A stretch of 64,000 nucleotides of DNA from Phytohabitans sp036906915 (lineage in GTDB: Bacteria > Actinomycetota > Actinomycetes > Mycobacteriales > Micromonosporaceae): positions 88,453 through 152,452 of the forward strand of contig NZ_JBAKHX010000011.1 in the NCBI RefSeq assembly GCF_036906915.1. The letters are read 5' to 3'. A program made the position numbers and the translations under genes. This document shows, in pieces, positions 25,356-33,801 of the stretch; positions within the stretch are counted from its first letter, which is position 1, and every line of letters starts with the position of its first letter. The notes under the pieces are model-generated. The model was given only the letters and a program-made list of their open reading frames with translations, was not told the origin of the DNA and ran no database searches.

Positions 25356-25655
25356 TGAGCGCGCGCCGTCCGCAGACCGCTCAAAGCGTCGGGAGCGCAG
25401 CGACCAGAGCGGCTGCGGTCTACAGGGCGGCCTTCGAGCGCGCGAGCGACCCGAGCGCAGCGAGGGCAGCTGGCTCAGTGAGCGCGCGCCGTCCGCAGAC
25501 CGCTCAAAGCGTCGGGAGCGCAGCGACCAGAGCGGCTGCGGTCTACAGGGCGGCCTTCGAGCGCGCGAGCGACCCGAGCGCAGCGAGGGCAGCTGGCTCA
25601 GTGTGCGCGCGCCGTCCGCAGACCGCTCAAAGCGGCCCGAGCGGAGCGAGGGCAT
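25354..25655 (+). repeat. Hairpin repeat R3: 2.4 tandem copies, period 123 bp
   Basis: The array starts on the TAG stop of the hydroxyacyl-CoA dehydrogenase gene. Copies begin at 25354, 25477 and 25600. Copies one and two are nearly identical; the third is truncated. Inner arms are AGACCGC (25374-25380) and GCGGTCT (25415-25421), repeated 123 bases later. The outer arm GGGCGGC pairs with GCCGTCC. Because 123 is divisible by three, the array is open in a frame, but the peptide is an artefact. The sigma factor gene begins shortly after. Confidence 0.9.
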
Positions 25656-25701
25656 CAGACTCATTGTCAACACCGCGGCGAGGTCGGGGCGTCTGTCGGG
25701 T

Positions 25702-26202
25702 GTGACCTTCGAGGAGTACGTGCTAACCCGCGGCCCCGCGCTGGTGCGGCTCGCCCGGTTGCTCGTCGGCGACGACCACCGTGCCGAGGATCTCGTCCAG
25801 GATGTGCTCGCCAAGGCGTATCCGCGCTGGGCGCGGATCTGCCGCACCGACCAGCCCGACCTGTACCTGCGCCGGATGCTGGTCAACGCGCGCAACTCGT
25901 GGTGGCGACGGCGGGCGAACCGTGAGTTGGCGGTGGCGGAGCCAACCGACGGCGCACGGCCGGATGCGAGCGACCCGGCTGCGGATCGGGACGCCATGTG
26001 GCGGCTTGTCGCGGCGCTGCCGGACCGCCAGCGCGCGGTCCTTGTCCTGCGCTTTTACGAGGACCTGGACGACGCGGCCATCGCGGGGATTCTCGGGTGC
26101 TCGGCGGTCACGGTCCGCACGCACGCGATGCGTGCACTGGCCACGCTCCGCGGTCGGGTCGGCGACGCCGGCTGGCCGGTGCGAGAGGAGAGCAAGAGAT
26201 GA
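25702..26202 (+). CDS. SigE-family ECF RNA polymerase sigma factor
   Basis: This 166-residue sigma factor has region 2 at about residues 8-70 (LARLLVGDDHRAEDLVQDVLAKAY, YLRRMLVNARNSWWRRR) and region 4 at about 100-155 (LPDRQRAVLVLRFYEDLDD ... ILGCSAVTVRTH). GTG 25702 gives the family-typical start VTFEEYV; the upstream open frame is repeat sequence. It overlaps its downstream partner by four bases (ATGA), so sigma factor and partner are coupled. Confidence 0.93.
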   Translation: MTFEEYVLTRGPALVRLARLLVGDDHRAEDLVQDVLAKAYPRWARICRTDQPDLYLRRMLVNARNSWWRRRANRELAVAEPTDGARPDASDPAADRDAMWRLVAALPDRQRAVLVLRFYEDLDDAAIAGILGCSAVTVRTHAMRALATLRGRVGDAGWPVREESKR

Positions 26203-27371
26203 CATTCGACGTTGAGGACCGGCTCGCGGCGACGCTGCGTACCCGAGCGGACCGCGAGGTGGACGCGGACGCGCTGCTGGGCGGCTCGCTGGCGCGGGGC
26301 CGCCGCAGGCAGCGGCATCGCCGGATCGGGATGGCGCTGGCGGGTGCCGGCGTCGCCGGGGTCACCACGGCGGCGCTGGCGGCGGTGCCGCTCGTCCTGA
26401 GCGATGGGGGCGGGGGTGCGTCGATCGGTTCGGCGGAGACGCCCGCGTCGCCGCCAGGACGCATAGGGCAGATCGGTCCCGATGCCGAACCACCGGTGCG
26501 CGGGGCGTACCCGGTGCCGGCGCTGGCGGCGCAGGGCGTGCCGGGTGCCGCGGACGCGCCGGAAAAGGTCGGCCGGGAGCCGGGGAACATCCATTTCCGG
26601 GTCGAGAAGCTGTCGCTCCCGGTCCAGGGCGTGACGTGGGCGGTGCAGCCTGACGGCGTCGAGGAGATGACCCTGTCGATCACCGGGGCCGACGGCGGAC
26701 CCGCGACCGGGCGGGTGCAGCTCGCAGCGGGGAAGGTGCCGGAGCCGGAGAGCTCCGGGCCGGCACGAGGCGAACCGGGCGGGCCGGTGGTCACCACCGA
26801 GAAGCCGGTGCACATCGGCGATCGCACGGGCACGCTGAGCGTCATCGAGGAGAGCGGGTTCACCTCGTATGAGGTGCGCTGGTCGCCCGCCGACGGGCTG
26901 GAGGCGATCGTCGGCGGCTTCGAGCTGGACGAGGCCGATGTCATAGCGCTCGCGCACGCCGTGCGGTGGGATCAGGCTGTCCGGTGTGCCGCTCCGCTGC
27001 AGCTGACGGCGTTGCCCCAGGGCGCGGGCATCAAGGGCTGCACAGTGCGGTTCTCCACGGAGGACATCACATGGGTTCCGGAGAGCGTCCTGACGCTGAA
27101 CGGACCTGGTGCCGCCATGAAGGTGGAGATGGGCGGCCCGTTCATCCCCAGCGCCAGCTTCTCGGCGAGCCCGGGGGATCTGCCGGACCGTGGCTGGGTT
27201 GGCGACGGTGATCAAACGCTGCAGATTTACAGCCTCGACGGCGTACCGGTGCGACTGACGCCTACGGGTTATCCGAAGGACGTGGCGGAGATGGTGGCGA
27301 ACGGCCTCCGCATGCCCGCGGGCACCGATCCCAACAAGCCCGAGACCTGGCCCACGTCTCTGACCGGCTGA
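26199..27371 (+). CDS. Membrane-anchored partner of the ECF sigma factor (possible anti-sigma factor)
   Basis: The protein has 390 residues. A cytosolic N-terminus of about 43 residues (MTFDVEDRLAATLRTRAD) ends in a basic run, followed by one span at about 44-67 and an extracellular region of about 320 residues with no recognised domain. An N-terminal DVEDRLAATLR motif before a single span is common in genes paired with SigE-family sigma factors. The outer domain may sense a signal. No catalytic motif seen. Confidence 0.75.
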   Translation: MTFDVEDRLAATLRTRADREVDADALLGGSLARGRRRQRHRRIGMALAGAGVAGVTTAALAAVPLVLSDGGGGASIGSAETPASPPGRIGQIGPDAEPPVRGAYPVPALAAQGVPGAADAPEKVGREPGNIHFRVEKLSLPVQGVTWAVQPDGVEEMTLSITGADGGPATGRVQLAAGKVPEPESSGPARGEPGGPVVTTEKPVHIGDRTGTLSVIEESGFTSYEVRWSPADGLEAIVGGFELDEADVIALAHAVRWDQAVRCAAPLQLTALPQGAGIKGCTVRFSTEDITWVPESVLTLNGPGAAMKVEMGGPFIPSASFSASPGDLPDRGWVGDGDQTLQIYSLDGVPVRLTPTGYPKDVAEMVANGLRMPAGTDPNKPETWPTSLTG

Positions 27372-27384
27372 TCACGGAGGTAGC

Positions 27385-27678
27385 TTGCCTACCGTGAGCC
27401 CCCGCAGGAACCATCGCCGCGACGACGCGGTGCCGCTCGACGCCGAGCGGGCCCGGCAGGGCGTGCAGCGGGTGCAGTCATGGGCTGACGGCGAGTGGTT
27501 GGTGCGAAGCATCCCGGGCAGGGCGTCGGCGAAGACGTACCGCTGCCCGGGATGCAACCAGGAGATCCGGCCGGGCACGCCGCACGTGGTGGCGTGGCCG
27601 GCCGACGGCCGTGGCGACGAGGGTGATCGCCGCCACTGGCACACCGGCTGCTGGCAGGCTAGGGATAGGCGGCGGTGA
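27385..27678 (+). CDS. Small zinc-finger-like protein
   Basis: This 97-residue basic protein has a probable metal site: CPGC at about residues 54-57, His at 67, and HWHTGC near 84-89. The pattern CxxC...H...HxxC looks like a structural zinc knuckle; relatives in actinomycetes are often annotated only as hypothetical or ATP/GTP-binding. GGAGG at 27376-27380 supports TTG 27385, though GTG 27394 is also possible. It ends 12 bases before the hydrolase gene, so the two may be cotranscribed. Confidence 0.7.
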   Translation: MPTVSPRRNHRRDDAVPLDAERARQGVQRVQSWADGEWLVRSIPGRASAKTYRCPGCNQEIRPGTPHVVAWPADGRGDEGDRRHWHTGCWQARDRRR

Positions 27679-27690
27679 CAGACTGGCGGG

Positions 27691-28503
27691 GTGAGCGAAG
27701 CGATCCGCGCCAACTCGATCCTCCCGGTCCGTCGGGAAGACATAGAGCTGCACACAGCCGACGGTCTGAAGCTGGTGGGCGAGCTGGCGCTACCGGCCGA
27801 CCGTGACCCGGTGGCGACCCTCGTGTGCGTGCACCCGTTGCCCACCCACGGCGGCATGATGGACAGCCACGTGTTCCGCAAGGCGGCGTGGCGGCTGCCG
27901 GCGCTGGCCGGGTTGGCGGTGCTGAGGTTCAACACCCGGGGCACGAGCAGCGTCCGCGGCACGAGCGAGGGCGCGTTCGACAACGCGGTGGGCGAGCGAT
28001 ACGACGTGGCGGCGGCCATCGAGTACGCGGAGTTCGCGTCGCTGCCGCGGGTGTGGCTGCTGGGGTGGTCGTTCGGCACCGACCTGACGCTCAAGTACGG
28101 CTGCGACCCGGCCGTGGAGGGTGCGATCCTGCTCTCCCCGCCGCTGCGGTTCGCCACCGAGGAAGACCTGGCCACCTGGGCCGGCTCGGGCAAGCCGGTG
28201 ACCGCGCTGGTGCCGGAGTTCGACGACTACCTGCGGCCCGACGAGGCGCGCCAGCGGTTCACCGCGATACCGCGGGCCGAGGTCGTGGGCGTACCGGGCG
28301 CCAAGCACCTGTGGGTGGGCGACGCGGAGAAGGTGCTCGACGAGATCGTGCAACGTGTGGCGCCCGACGTGCCGGTGCCGCTTCCGTCCACATGGGACGG
28401 TCCGATGGAGTCTGGTGACGCGAGCGCCTACGCCGACCGCACGGTTGCGGCGTTCGCGGATGTACCGAAGCAAGGCCAAGACGGACGTCAGGGCAGTTTG
28501 TAG
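27691..28503 (+). CDS. Alpha/beta hydrolase
   Basis: This 270-residue serine hydrolase has oxyanion-region motif VCVHPLPTHGG, nucleophile elbow GWSFG, and probable catalytic His in GAKHLWVGD. The order and the RFNTRG motif resemble the small hydrolases annotated as dienelactone-hydrolase-like or CocE/NonD-like. The start is GTG 27691. The C-terminal 30 residues are polar and may be disordered. It overlaps the convergent methyltransferase gene by 16 bases. Substrate unknown. Confidence 0.87.
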   Translation: MSEAIRANSILPVRREDIELHTADGLKLVGELALPADRDPVATLVCVHPLPTHGGMMDSHVFRKAAWRLPALAGLAVLRFNTRGTSSVRGTSEGAFDNAVGERYDVAAAIEYAEFASLPRVWLLGWSFGTDLTLKYGCDPAVEGAILLSPPLRFATEEDLATWAGSGKPVTALVPEFDDYLRPDEARQRFTAIPRAEVVGVPGAKHLWVGDAEKVLDEIVQRVAPDVPVPLPSTWDGPMESGDASAYADRTVAAFADVPKQGQDGRQGSL

Positions 28504-29201
28504 GCGATCAGTGACTTGGTGATCCCGAAGATGCGCTCGCAGCGAATCGTTGACTGTGGAAAATAGTGGCGCATCTGGGTCTTGTCGATCAGCTCCGTCC
28601 ACAGCACGGACTGCAACGCGTCGGCCCGGCTGGAGGCGGGCGTATGTGCCAGCGGCCACCGGTGCGCCACCCGGGAGCGGAGCGCGACTGGCAGGAACTG
28701 CATACCCGGCGCCACCCAGTGCGGCTCGATCGGAAAGTAGCGGTAGGGCGTCTGTACCCAGTGCGCGTCAGAGAGCGCGTGGATCGACTCCGCGAAGCGG
28801 ACGCGCCGCTCGTGGCCGCCGACGTGCTCGATCACCGAGTTGGAGAAGACGAGGTCGTAGCGGCGTTTGGTGATCTTTTCGGGCAGCGCGCAGGCGTCGC
28901 CGTAGTCGAGTTCGGCCCACTCCGGCAGCTCGTTGGGGAGCGGCTCCAGGTTTACGACGTGCACGTGCTTGGGGCGGACGGGTGCCCGTTCCCAAGTGTC
29001 GACCCGGCCACCGAGGTCGATGACCGACATCTGCGCGAGGTCGGGAAACGTCTCGCTCAACCACAATGCCCGGCGCGCACGGCGCTTCGCGCCCCACGAG
29101 TCCGGCGAGTCGACGACCCGCCGGCGAATGGAATGAAGACCCACGCGAGGCAGAGTATTCGGCCGCGCCCTTCCAGCGGCAGGTCCGTCCGGTTCACTCA
29201 T
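28488..29201 (-). CDS. Class I SAM-dependent methyltransferase
   Basis: This 237-residue protein has a Rossmann-like SAM site VIDLGGRVDTWE at about residue 60, an acidic motif LDYGDACALP, and FSNSVIEHVGG, the usual motif after the SAM pocket. The C-terminus is hydrophobic. It lies at the left end of the polysaccharide locus, where methyltransferases often modify sugars or lipid carriers; this role is inferred from context only. Confidence 0.82.
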   Translation of the reverse strand: MSEPDGPAAGRARPNTLPRVGLHSIRRRVVDSPDSWGAKRRARRALWLSETFPDLAQMSVIDLGGRVDTWERAPVRPKHVHVVNLEPLPNELPEWAELDYGDACALPEKITKRRYDLVFSNSVIEHVGGHERRVRFAESIHALSDAHWVQTPYRYFPIEPHWVAPGMQFLPVALRSRVAHRWPLAHTPASSRADALQSVLWTELIDKTQMRHYFPQSTIRCERIFGITKSLIAYKLP

Positions 29202-29425
29202 CCATCAGCTATCCGACACTCAGCCGTGCGGGTCTGGATGGACCAGATGAATCGCAAAAGGGGCGTAAGCGGTGCCGAATCGATGGGCGCCCCTACCCCT
29301 CCGACAGCTTGCCGACACTTCTCTTACCCGGACAGTGGAGCTGGGCAGGGTACACCGGACGGCAGGATGGTCCCGGAGATCGGCGACGGGACGGGGCGCC
29401 GGTCGTGAGCGGACAGCGAGGAGCT

Positions 29426-30364
29426 GTGTTGAGCCAGACCGAGGAGACGATCGCCGTCGTCGTCGTGACATACAACAGCGAGCGCCTCCTCGCCGACTTG
29501 GTCGCCTCTCTGGGCACCGGGCTCGAAGGCGTCTCTTGGCACCTCACAGTGGCCGATAACGCCTCGGTGGACGGGAGCGCCGCGGCGGTCCGGCGGCTCG
29601 CGCCGGGCAGTCTCGTGGTGGAGATGGGGCGAAACGCCGGCTATGCCGCGGGCATCAATGCCGCCGTGGCCGCCGCTCGCCCACACACGGCAGTGCTCGT
29701 GCTCAACCCGGACATTCGGCTCGCACCGAAGTCCGGGCGCGAGCTGCTCGCCGTGCTGCGCGGCAGCGACGCGGGCATCGTCGTGCCCCGGCTGGAGCGC
29801 GGCGACGGCTCGGCCATCCACGTGCTCCGCCGGGAGCCGAGTCCACTGCGAGCTTTCGGCGACGCGCTGCTTGGTGCGCACCGGGCGGGCCGATTCGGCC
29901 CGCTCGGCGAGCTCGTGGTCGGCGACCACCTGTACACGGGGCAGACAGAGGCGGACTGGGCGGCGGGTTCGGCCATGCTGCTGAGCGCGGAATGTTGGAC
30001 CAGGGTCGGTCCGTGGGACGAGTCGTTCTTCCTGTACTCCGAGGAGACCGACTTCGCGCTCCGGGCACGCGATGCAGGGCTGGCGACGCGCCTGGCGCCA
30101 TCGGCGCTCGCCGTCCACCTGGAAGGCGAGTCCAAGCAATCGCCCGGCCTGTGGGCGCTGCTCAACCTCAACCGGGTACGCCTCTACCGCCGCCGGCACG
30201 GGTGGTTGCCCACAGCGCTGTACTGGGCAGCGTTGCTGCTGCGGGAGACCAGCCGCGCGGTGCTCGGCAACAAGGCCAGCCGGGCGGCGGCCCGGGCGCT
30301 GGTCAGCCCGTCACGGCTGCGCGCTACCCCGAGCCCGGAGCTGGTGCGGGCGTTAGCCGCGTAG
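29426..30364 (+). CDS. Glycosyltransferase family 2 (rhamnosyltransferase-like)
   Basis: This 312-residue GT-A protein has the nucleotide-binding segment AVVVVTYNSERLL at the N-terminus, VLVLNPDIRL (DxD-like region), and the acceptor-site motif SEETDFALRARD. This layout matches the WbbL-like rhamnosyltransferases of surface polysaccharides. Start GTG 29426 follows GAGGAG; an open frame from 29066 is unlikely to be used. It overlaps the convergent PHP gene by 12 bases. Confidence 0.88.
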   Translation: MLSQTEETIAVVVVTYNSERLLADLVASLGTGLEGVSWHLTVADNASVDGSAAAVRRLAPGSLVVEMGRNAGYAAGINAAVAAARPHTAVLVLNPDIRLAPKSGRELLAVLRGSDAGIVVPRLERGDGSAIHVLRREPSPLRAFGDALLGAHRAGRFGPLGELVVGDHLYTGQTEADWAAGSAMLLSAECWTRVGPWDESFFLYSEETDFALRARDAGLATRLAPSALAVHLEGESKQSPGLWALLNLNRVRLYRRRHGWLPTALYWAALLLRETSRAVLGNKASRAAARALVSPSRLRATPSPELVRALAA

Positions 30365-31099
30365 CCGGCGCAGGCGGTTGACCACGGGCCGCACCGCGCG
30401 GCGGGCCGTCTCGGCGGCTACCGCCGCGCGTAGCGCCGGGCCGCGCAGCATCGACTCGACCGGCCGATCCCTAAACACGGGCGTGAAGGCGCCCTCGCGC
30501 AGCGCGCGGTGCACCGCCGGCAGGTCGACCGTGTCGCTTGCCAACCGCAGCCGCATCGCGAGCGGAAAGAACTGGCGGCTGGTGTGGAAATCGACGGCGG
30601 TGAAGTGCCGCAGCCCTTCCCTGCGGGCCAGCTCGGCCGCGTGCGGGTTGGGCGCGATGCCGTCGTACTTGCGGTTCCACACCTCGACGGCGGCCAGATG
30701 GGCGCTCCACCCGGGCTGGTAGCGCCGCCACGCGTCCCGCCGCCACGGGTGTGCTAGCACGCTGGTGCCACCGTCGGCCGCGACGCGCGCGAGCAGGACG
30801 CCGATGTCCGGCACCTCTTGCCCGTAGAACGGGACGTCGCCCCAGACCGGCACGTGCACGGCGTTGTCGAGGTCGTTGTATTCGATGCCTGGCACGAGCA
30901 GGATCGAGTCGCCGCTCGCCTCGGCGCAGGCCGCCCGGTACTCCGCCCATCGCGAAGCAACGAACTCGCGGCAGTGGTCGGCGAGGAGCACGACGTCGTA
31001 CCCGCGGTCGGCGAACGCGGTGGCGATGTCGGAGAGCCGCCAGGTGGCGTCGTCGGACCACTCCGAGTGCACGTGGGCCGCGGCCCTGACCGTCCTCAT
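30353..31099 (-). CDS. PHP-domain phosphoesterase-like protein
   Basis: This 248-residue protein has PHP/CehA-like metal motifs: HVHSEWSDD at residues 9-17, LLADHC, PGIEYND, LAHPWRRD and VDFHTS. The start ATG 31099 overlaps the ATP-grasp gene by four bases. The active-site His/Asp set looks complete, so a metal-dependent phosphoesterase is likely. In this locus it may trim a phosphate from a sugar, lipid or amino-acyl adduct. Substrate is not known. Confidence 0.82.
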   Translation of the reverse strand: MRTVRAAAHVHSEWSDDATWRLSDIATAFADRGYDVVLLADHCREFVASRWAEYRAACAEASGDSILLVPGIEYNDLDNAVHVPVWGDVPFYGQEVPDIGVLLARVAADGGTSVLAHPWRRDAWRRYQPGWSAHLAAVEVWNRKYDGIAPNPHAAELARREGLRHFTAVDFHTSRQFFPLAMRLRLASDTVDLPAVHRALREGAFTPVFRDRPVESMLRGPALRAAVAAETARRAVRPVVNRLRRLRG

Positions 31100-32253
31100 C
31101 GGCGGCGCACCTGGTCGGCCACGGTGCGCCAGGTGTCTCGCAGGAGGACGCCCCTCTCGTCCGCGTGGTACCAGCGGGTGCCACGCTCCCGCCGCAGCAT
31201 CGCGCGGAGGGTGCTGCTCCTGCCGGGCCAGCGACCGGCGTCCACGCCCCGAGCGCCGCGCAGCACCGCCAGCAGGTGCACCATCTCGCGGCCGGCGTGA
31301 CGGCAGACCAGATGCGGGGCTTCGGCCACCGCTGGCGGGCGCCAGGTGGGATCCAGAGCGGCCTCGACCGCCCAGACAGGGTACGGCAGGCCGCGGTGCC
31401 GGGCCAACGCCATGCTGCCCCAGGTGCGCCCGTTGAGCTCCATGAACCATGGCTGGCCGCTCGCGTCTCGTAGCAGCTCGATCATGAAGATGCCGTGCCA
31501 GCCGGCTTCGGCCACGAATCGCTGAACCGGCCCAACCAGGTCGGGGTCGACCGGGATCGAGCGGCAGGCGCTAGAGCCGGAGCCGCGCGGGTTCATCATG
31601 CGGACGCGCCGGTGGGCGGAGAGCGCGTACCCCTCGCCACCGATGGCGATGCCGAACATGCCCTCGCCTATGCCTTCGACCAAAGGCTGGACGAGCGCCG
31701 GGCCGCCGAGCCCCGCCACCACTGCGGCTACGTCACCGGCCTCCCGAGCGATCGCACCGGCCGGCCGGCCCAGCCGCCCGTCCCGCTCGACAGCGGCCAT
31801 TGCCGATTTGACGATCCACGGGCCGACCCCGGGTGGCGGCTCGGTCGAACCGGTCGGCGGCACGGGGATGCCGGCCTTCTCGGCCAGCGCGATCTGCTCG
31901 CTTTTGTTCAGTGCGAGCCGGGCCGCGGCGGCGGTGGCGCCGGCGATCGGGGTGCCGAGGATCCGCCCGTCGACGGCGTCCGTCGCGCGGTCGCAGACGA
32001 GCAGCGCGGCGTCGTCGAGCGGTAGGACCGCAGCCGGTCGTTCGACTGCGACCAGGGACCGGACGGCCGCGACGCAGGCGACCACGCCCGCCTCCGGAGC
32101 AGGCACGGGGTGCACGGTAATGCCGCGGGCGGCGGCCAGCGGCGGTCGGCGGCCGGTGCGGGAGAACGCGACCACCTCGTATCCAGCGGCGCGCAGGCAC
32201 CAGGCGGACTCGATTGCGGCAAGCGACTCGGCGAATCCGATGAGAACCTTCAC
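31096..32253 (-). CDS. ATP-grasp ligase
   Basis: This 385-residue protein has an N-terminal pre-ATP-grasp Rossmann-like domain (MKVLIGFAESLAAIE) and a central ATP-grasp fold, with a Lys in LALNKSEQIALAEKAG and the Mg-binding motif WFMELNGRTWGSMA. Such enzymes join a carboxylate to an amine through an acylphosphate. GTG 32253 overlaps the deacetylase stop by four bases. It is likely to build an amide on a sugar or aminoacyl group of the polysaccharide; this is inference from position between a PHP enzyme and a deacetylase. Confidence 0.84.
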   Translation of the reverse strand: MKVLIGFAESLAAIESAWCLRAAGYEVVAFSRTGRRPPLAAARGITVHPVPAPEAGVVACVAAVRSLVAVERPAAVLPLDDAALLVCDRATDAVDGRILGTPIAGATAAAARLALNKSEQIALAEKAGIPVPPTGSTEPPPGVGPWIVKSAMAAVERDGRLGRPAGAIAREAGDVAAVVAGLGGPALVQPLVEGIGEGMFGIAIGGEGYALSAHRRVRMMNPRGSGSSACRSIPVDPDLVGPVQRFVAEAGWHGIFMIELLRDASGQPWFMELNGRTWGSMALARHRGLPYPVWAVEAALDPTWRPPAVAEAPHLVCRHAGREMVHLLAVLRGARGVDAGRWPGRSSTLRAMLRRERGTRWYHADERGVLLRDTWRTVADQVRRR

Positions 32254-32918
32254 CGCCACCGCTTCACTACTCCCGCTGCGGTGGCGCGCAACCGGCGTGC
32301 GAGCGGCGGGCCGCTCAGGATCTCGGCGCGCAGGTTCTCGGGCGTGTCATGCTGGCGCACGCTGTAGCGCGGCTGCAGCCACGAGCCGCGCCGGGCGGTG
32401 CGCCGGTCACTGGTGAAGACCCGCCGGTATCCGCTGCGGCGCAAGGCCGCGAGCACCGTCCGGTCGTACTGGCCAAGCGGCAGCGCGGCGGTCACGACCG
32501 GCTGCCCGGCCACCTCAGCGAGGCGGTCACGGGCGGCCACCAACTCCTCGTGCGACTCGGTTGCTGATAGGCCCCGCCAGGAGCGGTGCCACATGCCGTG
32601 AGTGCCGATCTCCATGCCGCGGTGGCGCAGTTCGCGCACGTGGTCGACGCCTACGGAGCCGGGCTGGTCGAGCCGGCCCGCCACGACGAAGAAGTCGGCG
32701 GCGAGCCCGCGCTCGGCGAGTTCCGGCAAGCCGATCTCGACATCGGAGGCGTTGCCGTCGTCGAAGCTGATGCGCACCGAGGGCCAGGTGGCCACCTCGT
32801 CGAGGATCCGCCGGAAGCGGTCGACGTCGACCCAGTAGACGGCCTCGCCCGGTTCGAGCTCGCGCCGTGGCGTGCCAACGCCATGGAAGCAAACGTTCAC
32901 GACACTGTCGGTCGACAT
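32250..32918 (-). CDS. Polysaccharide deacetylase-family protein
   Basis: This 222-residue cytosolic NodB-fold protein has RISFDDGNASD (the catalytic and metal Asp pair) and the HxxxH motif HGMWH. There is no signal peptide, so unlike the lipoprotein at 18997 it acts inside the cell, perhaps on a lipid-linked sugar or sugar precursor. ATG 32918 is chosen because MSTDSVVNVCFHG is the family-like start; the frame is open to 33089. It is coupled to the ATP-grasp gene. Confidence 0.85.
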   Translation of the reverse strand: MSTDSVVNVCFHGVGTPRRELEPGEAVYWVDVDRFRRILDEVATWPSVRISFDDGNASDVEIGLPELAERGLAADFFVVAGRLDQPGSVGVDHVRELRHRGMEIGTHGMWHRSWRGLSATESHEELVAARDRLAEVAGQPVVTAALPLGQYDRTVLAALRRSGYRRVFTSDRRTARRGSWLQPRYSVRQHDTPENLRAEILSGPPLARRLRATAAGVVKRWR

Positions 32919-32931
32919 GGTTCCCCTGCCC

Positions 32932-33801
32932 TTACGCCGCCGGTTGCCGCTCGGCCTGCCGACTCGATTCGTCGCGACCCCAGCCGACCGCGCCCGCGCG
33001 ACGCCTCGCGGCGAGGGCGGCAGTGATGGTGATCGCGGCGTAGCACGCCCCGGCTGGCCACAGCCAGGGGCGGGGGAGCACCACGTCACGCAGCCAGGAA
33101 GAGCGCGCGCTGGAGCGTACCCCAGGCGGGGCGGCGCCCGCCGCGGATGCCGCTCGCATCGCGGCGTTTCCGGCGCGCACCCGCACCAGGCGCCGCACCA
33201 GGTCGCGGGTGCGGCGCGGCGTCGCCACCACGGAGACGACGGAGGAGACCTCGCGCTTCTCCTCGTGGGTGAAGAGGGAGTCGAGGTAAAGGTCGTCGGC
33301 GATTACAGGTGGGAACGTGTCGAACCGGGCCCGGCCTTCGGCCGAGAGCGCAATCGCCCCACGCCCGAAGAGGCCTCGGTCGTAAGCGGGAAGGCGTGAG
33401 TTGACCGCGAAGAAAGCGCGCACGAGCAGCGGGCTCCCGGTGAGGTCGAGCTTTCGCCGTGGCACGACGGCAAGTGGTGCAGGACCGCCACCAGCCGGCC
33501 CCGACACGGCGGCGGCCAGCGCGTGCACGCCACCCGGCGTCAATACGATGTCGGCATCCAGGTACAGGCGCGGAAAGCCCTGCGCGACCGCATCCGCGGC
33601 GTTGAGCGCGGCGGCCTTGCCGGCCTCGTGCCGCTTGACGACCCGCACGCCTGGGCGGGCCGCGGCGACCGCGGCGGTGTCGTCGGTGCAGCCGTTGGCG
33701 ACCACGGTCACGTCCAGTCCTGGATTGCTGGCGAGCAGCGCATCCAGGCAGCGCCCGATTACCGCCGCCTCGTTGTGCGCGGCGATGACGACGCTTGTCA
33801 T
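32932..33801 (-). CDS. Glycosyltransferase family 2
   Basis: This 289-residue protein has a GT-A fold with VVIAAHNEAAVIGRCLD at the N-terminus, VVANGCTDDTA, and the DxD-type motif YLDADIVL. The C-terminal 30 residues contain one hydrophobic segment (ACYAAITITAALAA), so it may attach to the membrane. ATG 33801 overlaps the GT4 gene by four bases. It is part of the minus-strand transcript 35081 to 30353. Confidence 0.85.
   Translation of the reverse strand: MTSVVIAAHNEAAVIGRCLDALLASNPGLDVTVVANGCTDDTAAVAAARPGVRVVKRHEAGKAAALNAADAVAQGFPRLYLDADIVLTPGGVHALAAAVSGPAGGGPAPLAVVPRRKLDLTGSPLLVRAFFAVNSRLPAYDRGLFGRGAIALSAEGRARFDTFPPVIADDLYLDSLFTHEEKREVSSVVSVVATPRRTRDLVRRLVRVRAGNAAMRAASAAGAAPPGVRSSARSSWLRDVVLPRPWLWPAGACYAAITITAALAARRRAGAVGWGRDESSRQAERQPAA

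Noticed and set aside
25354..25655. CRISPR-like array
   Set aside because: The repeats are 123 bp with no unique spacers and form hairpins; no cas genes are near.
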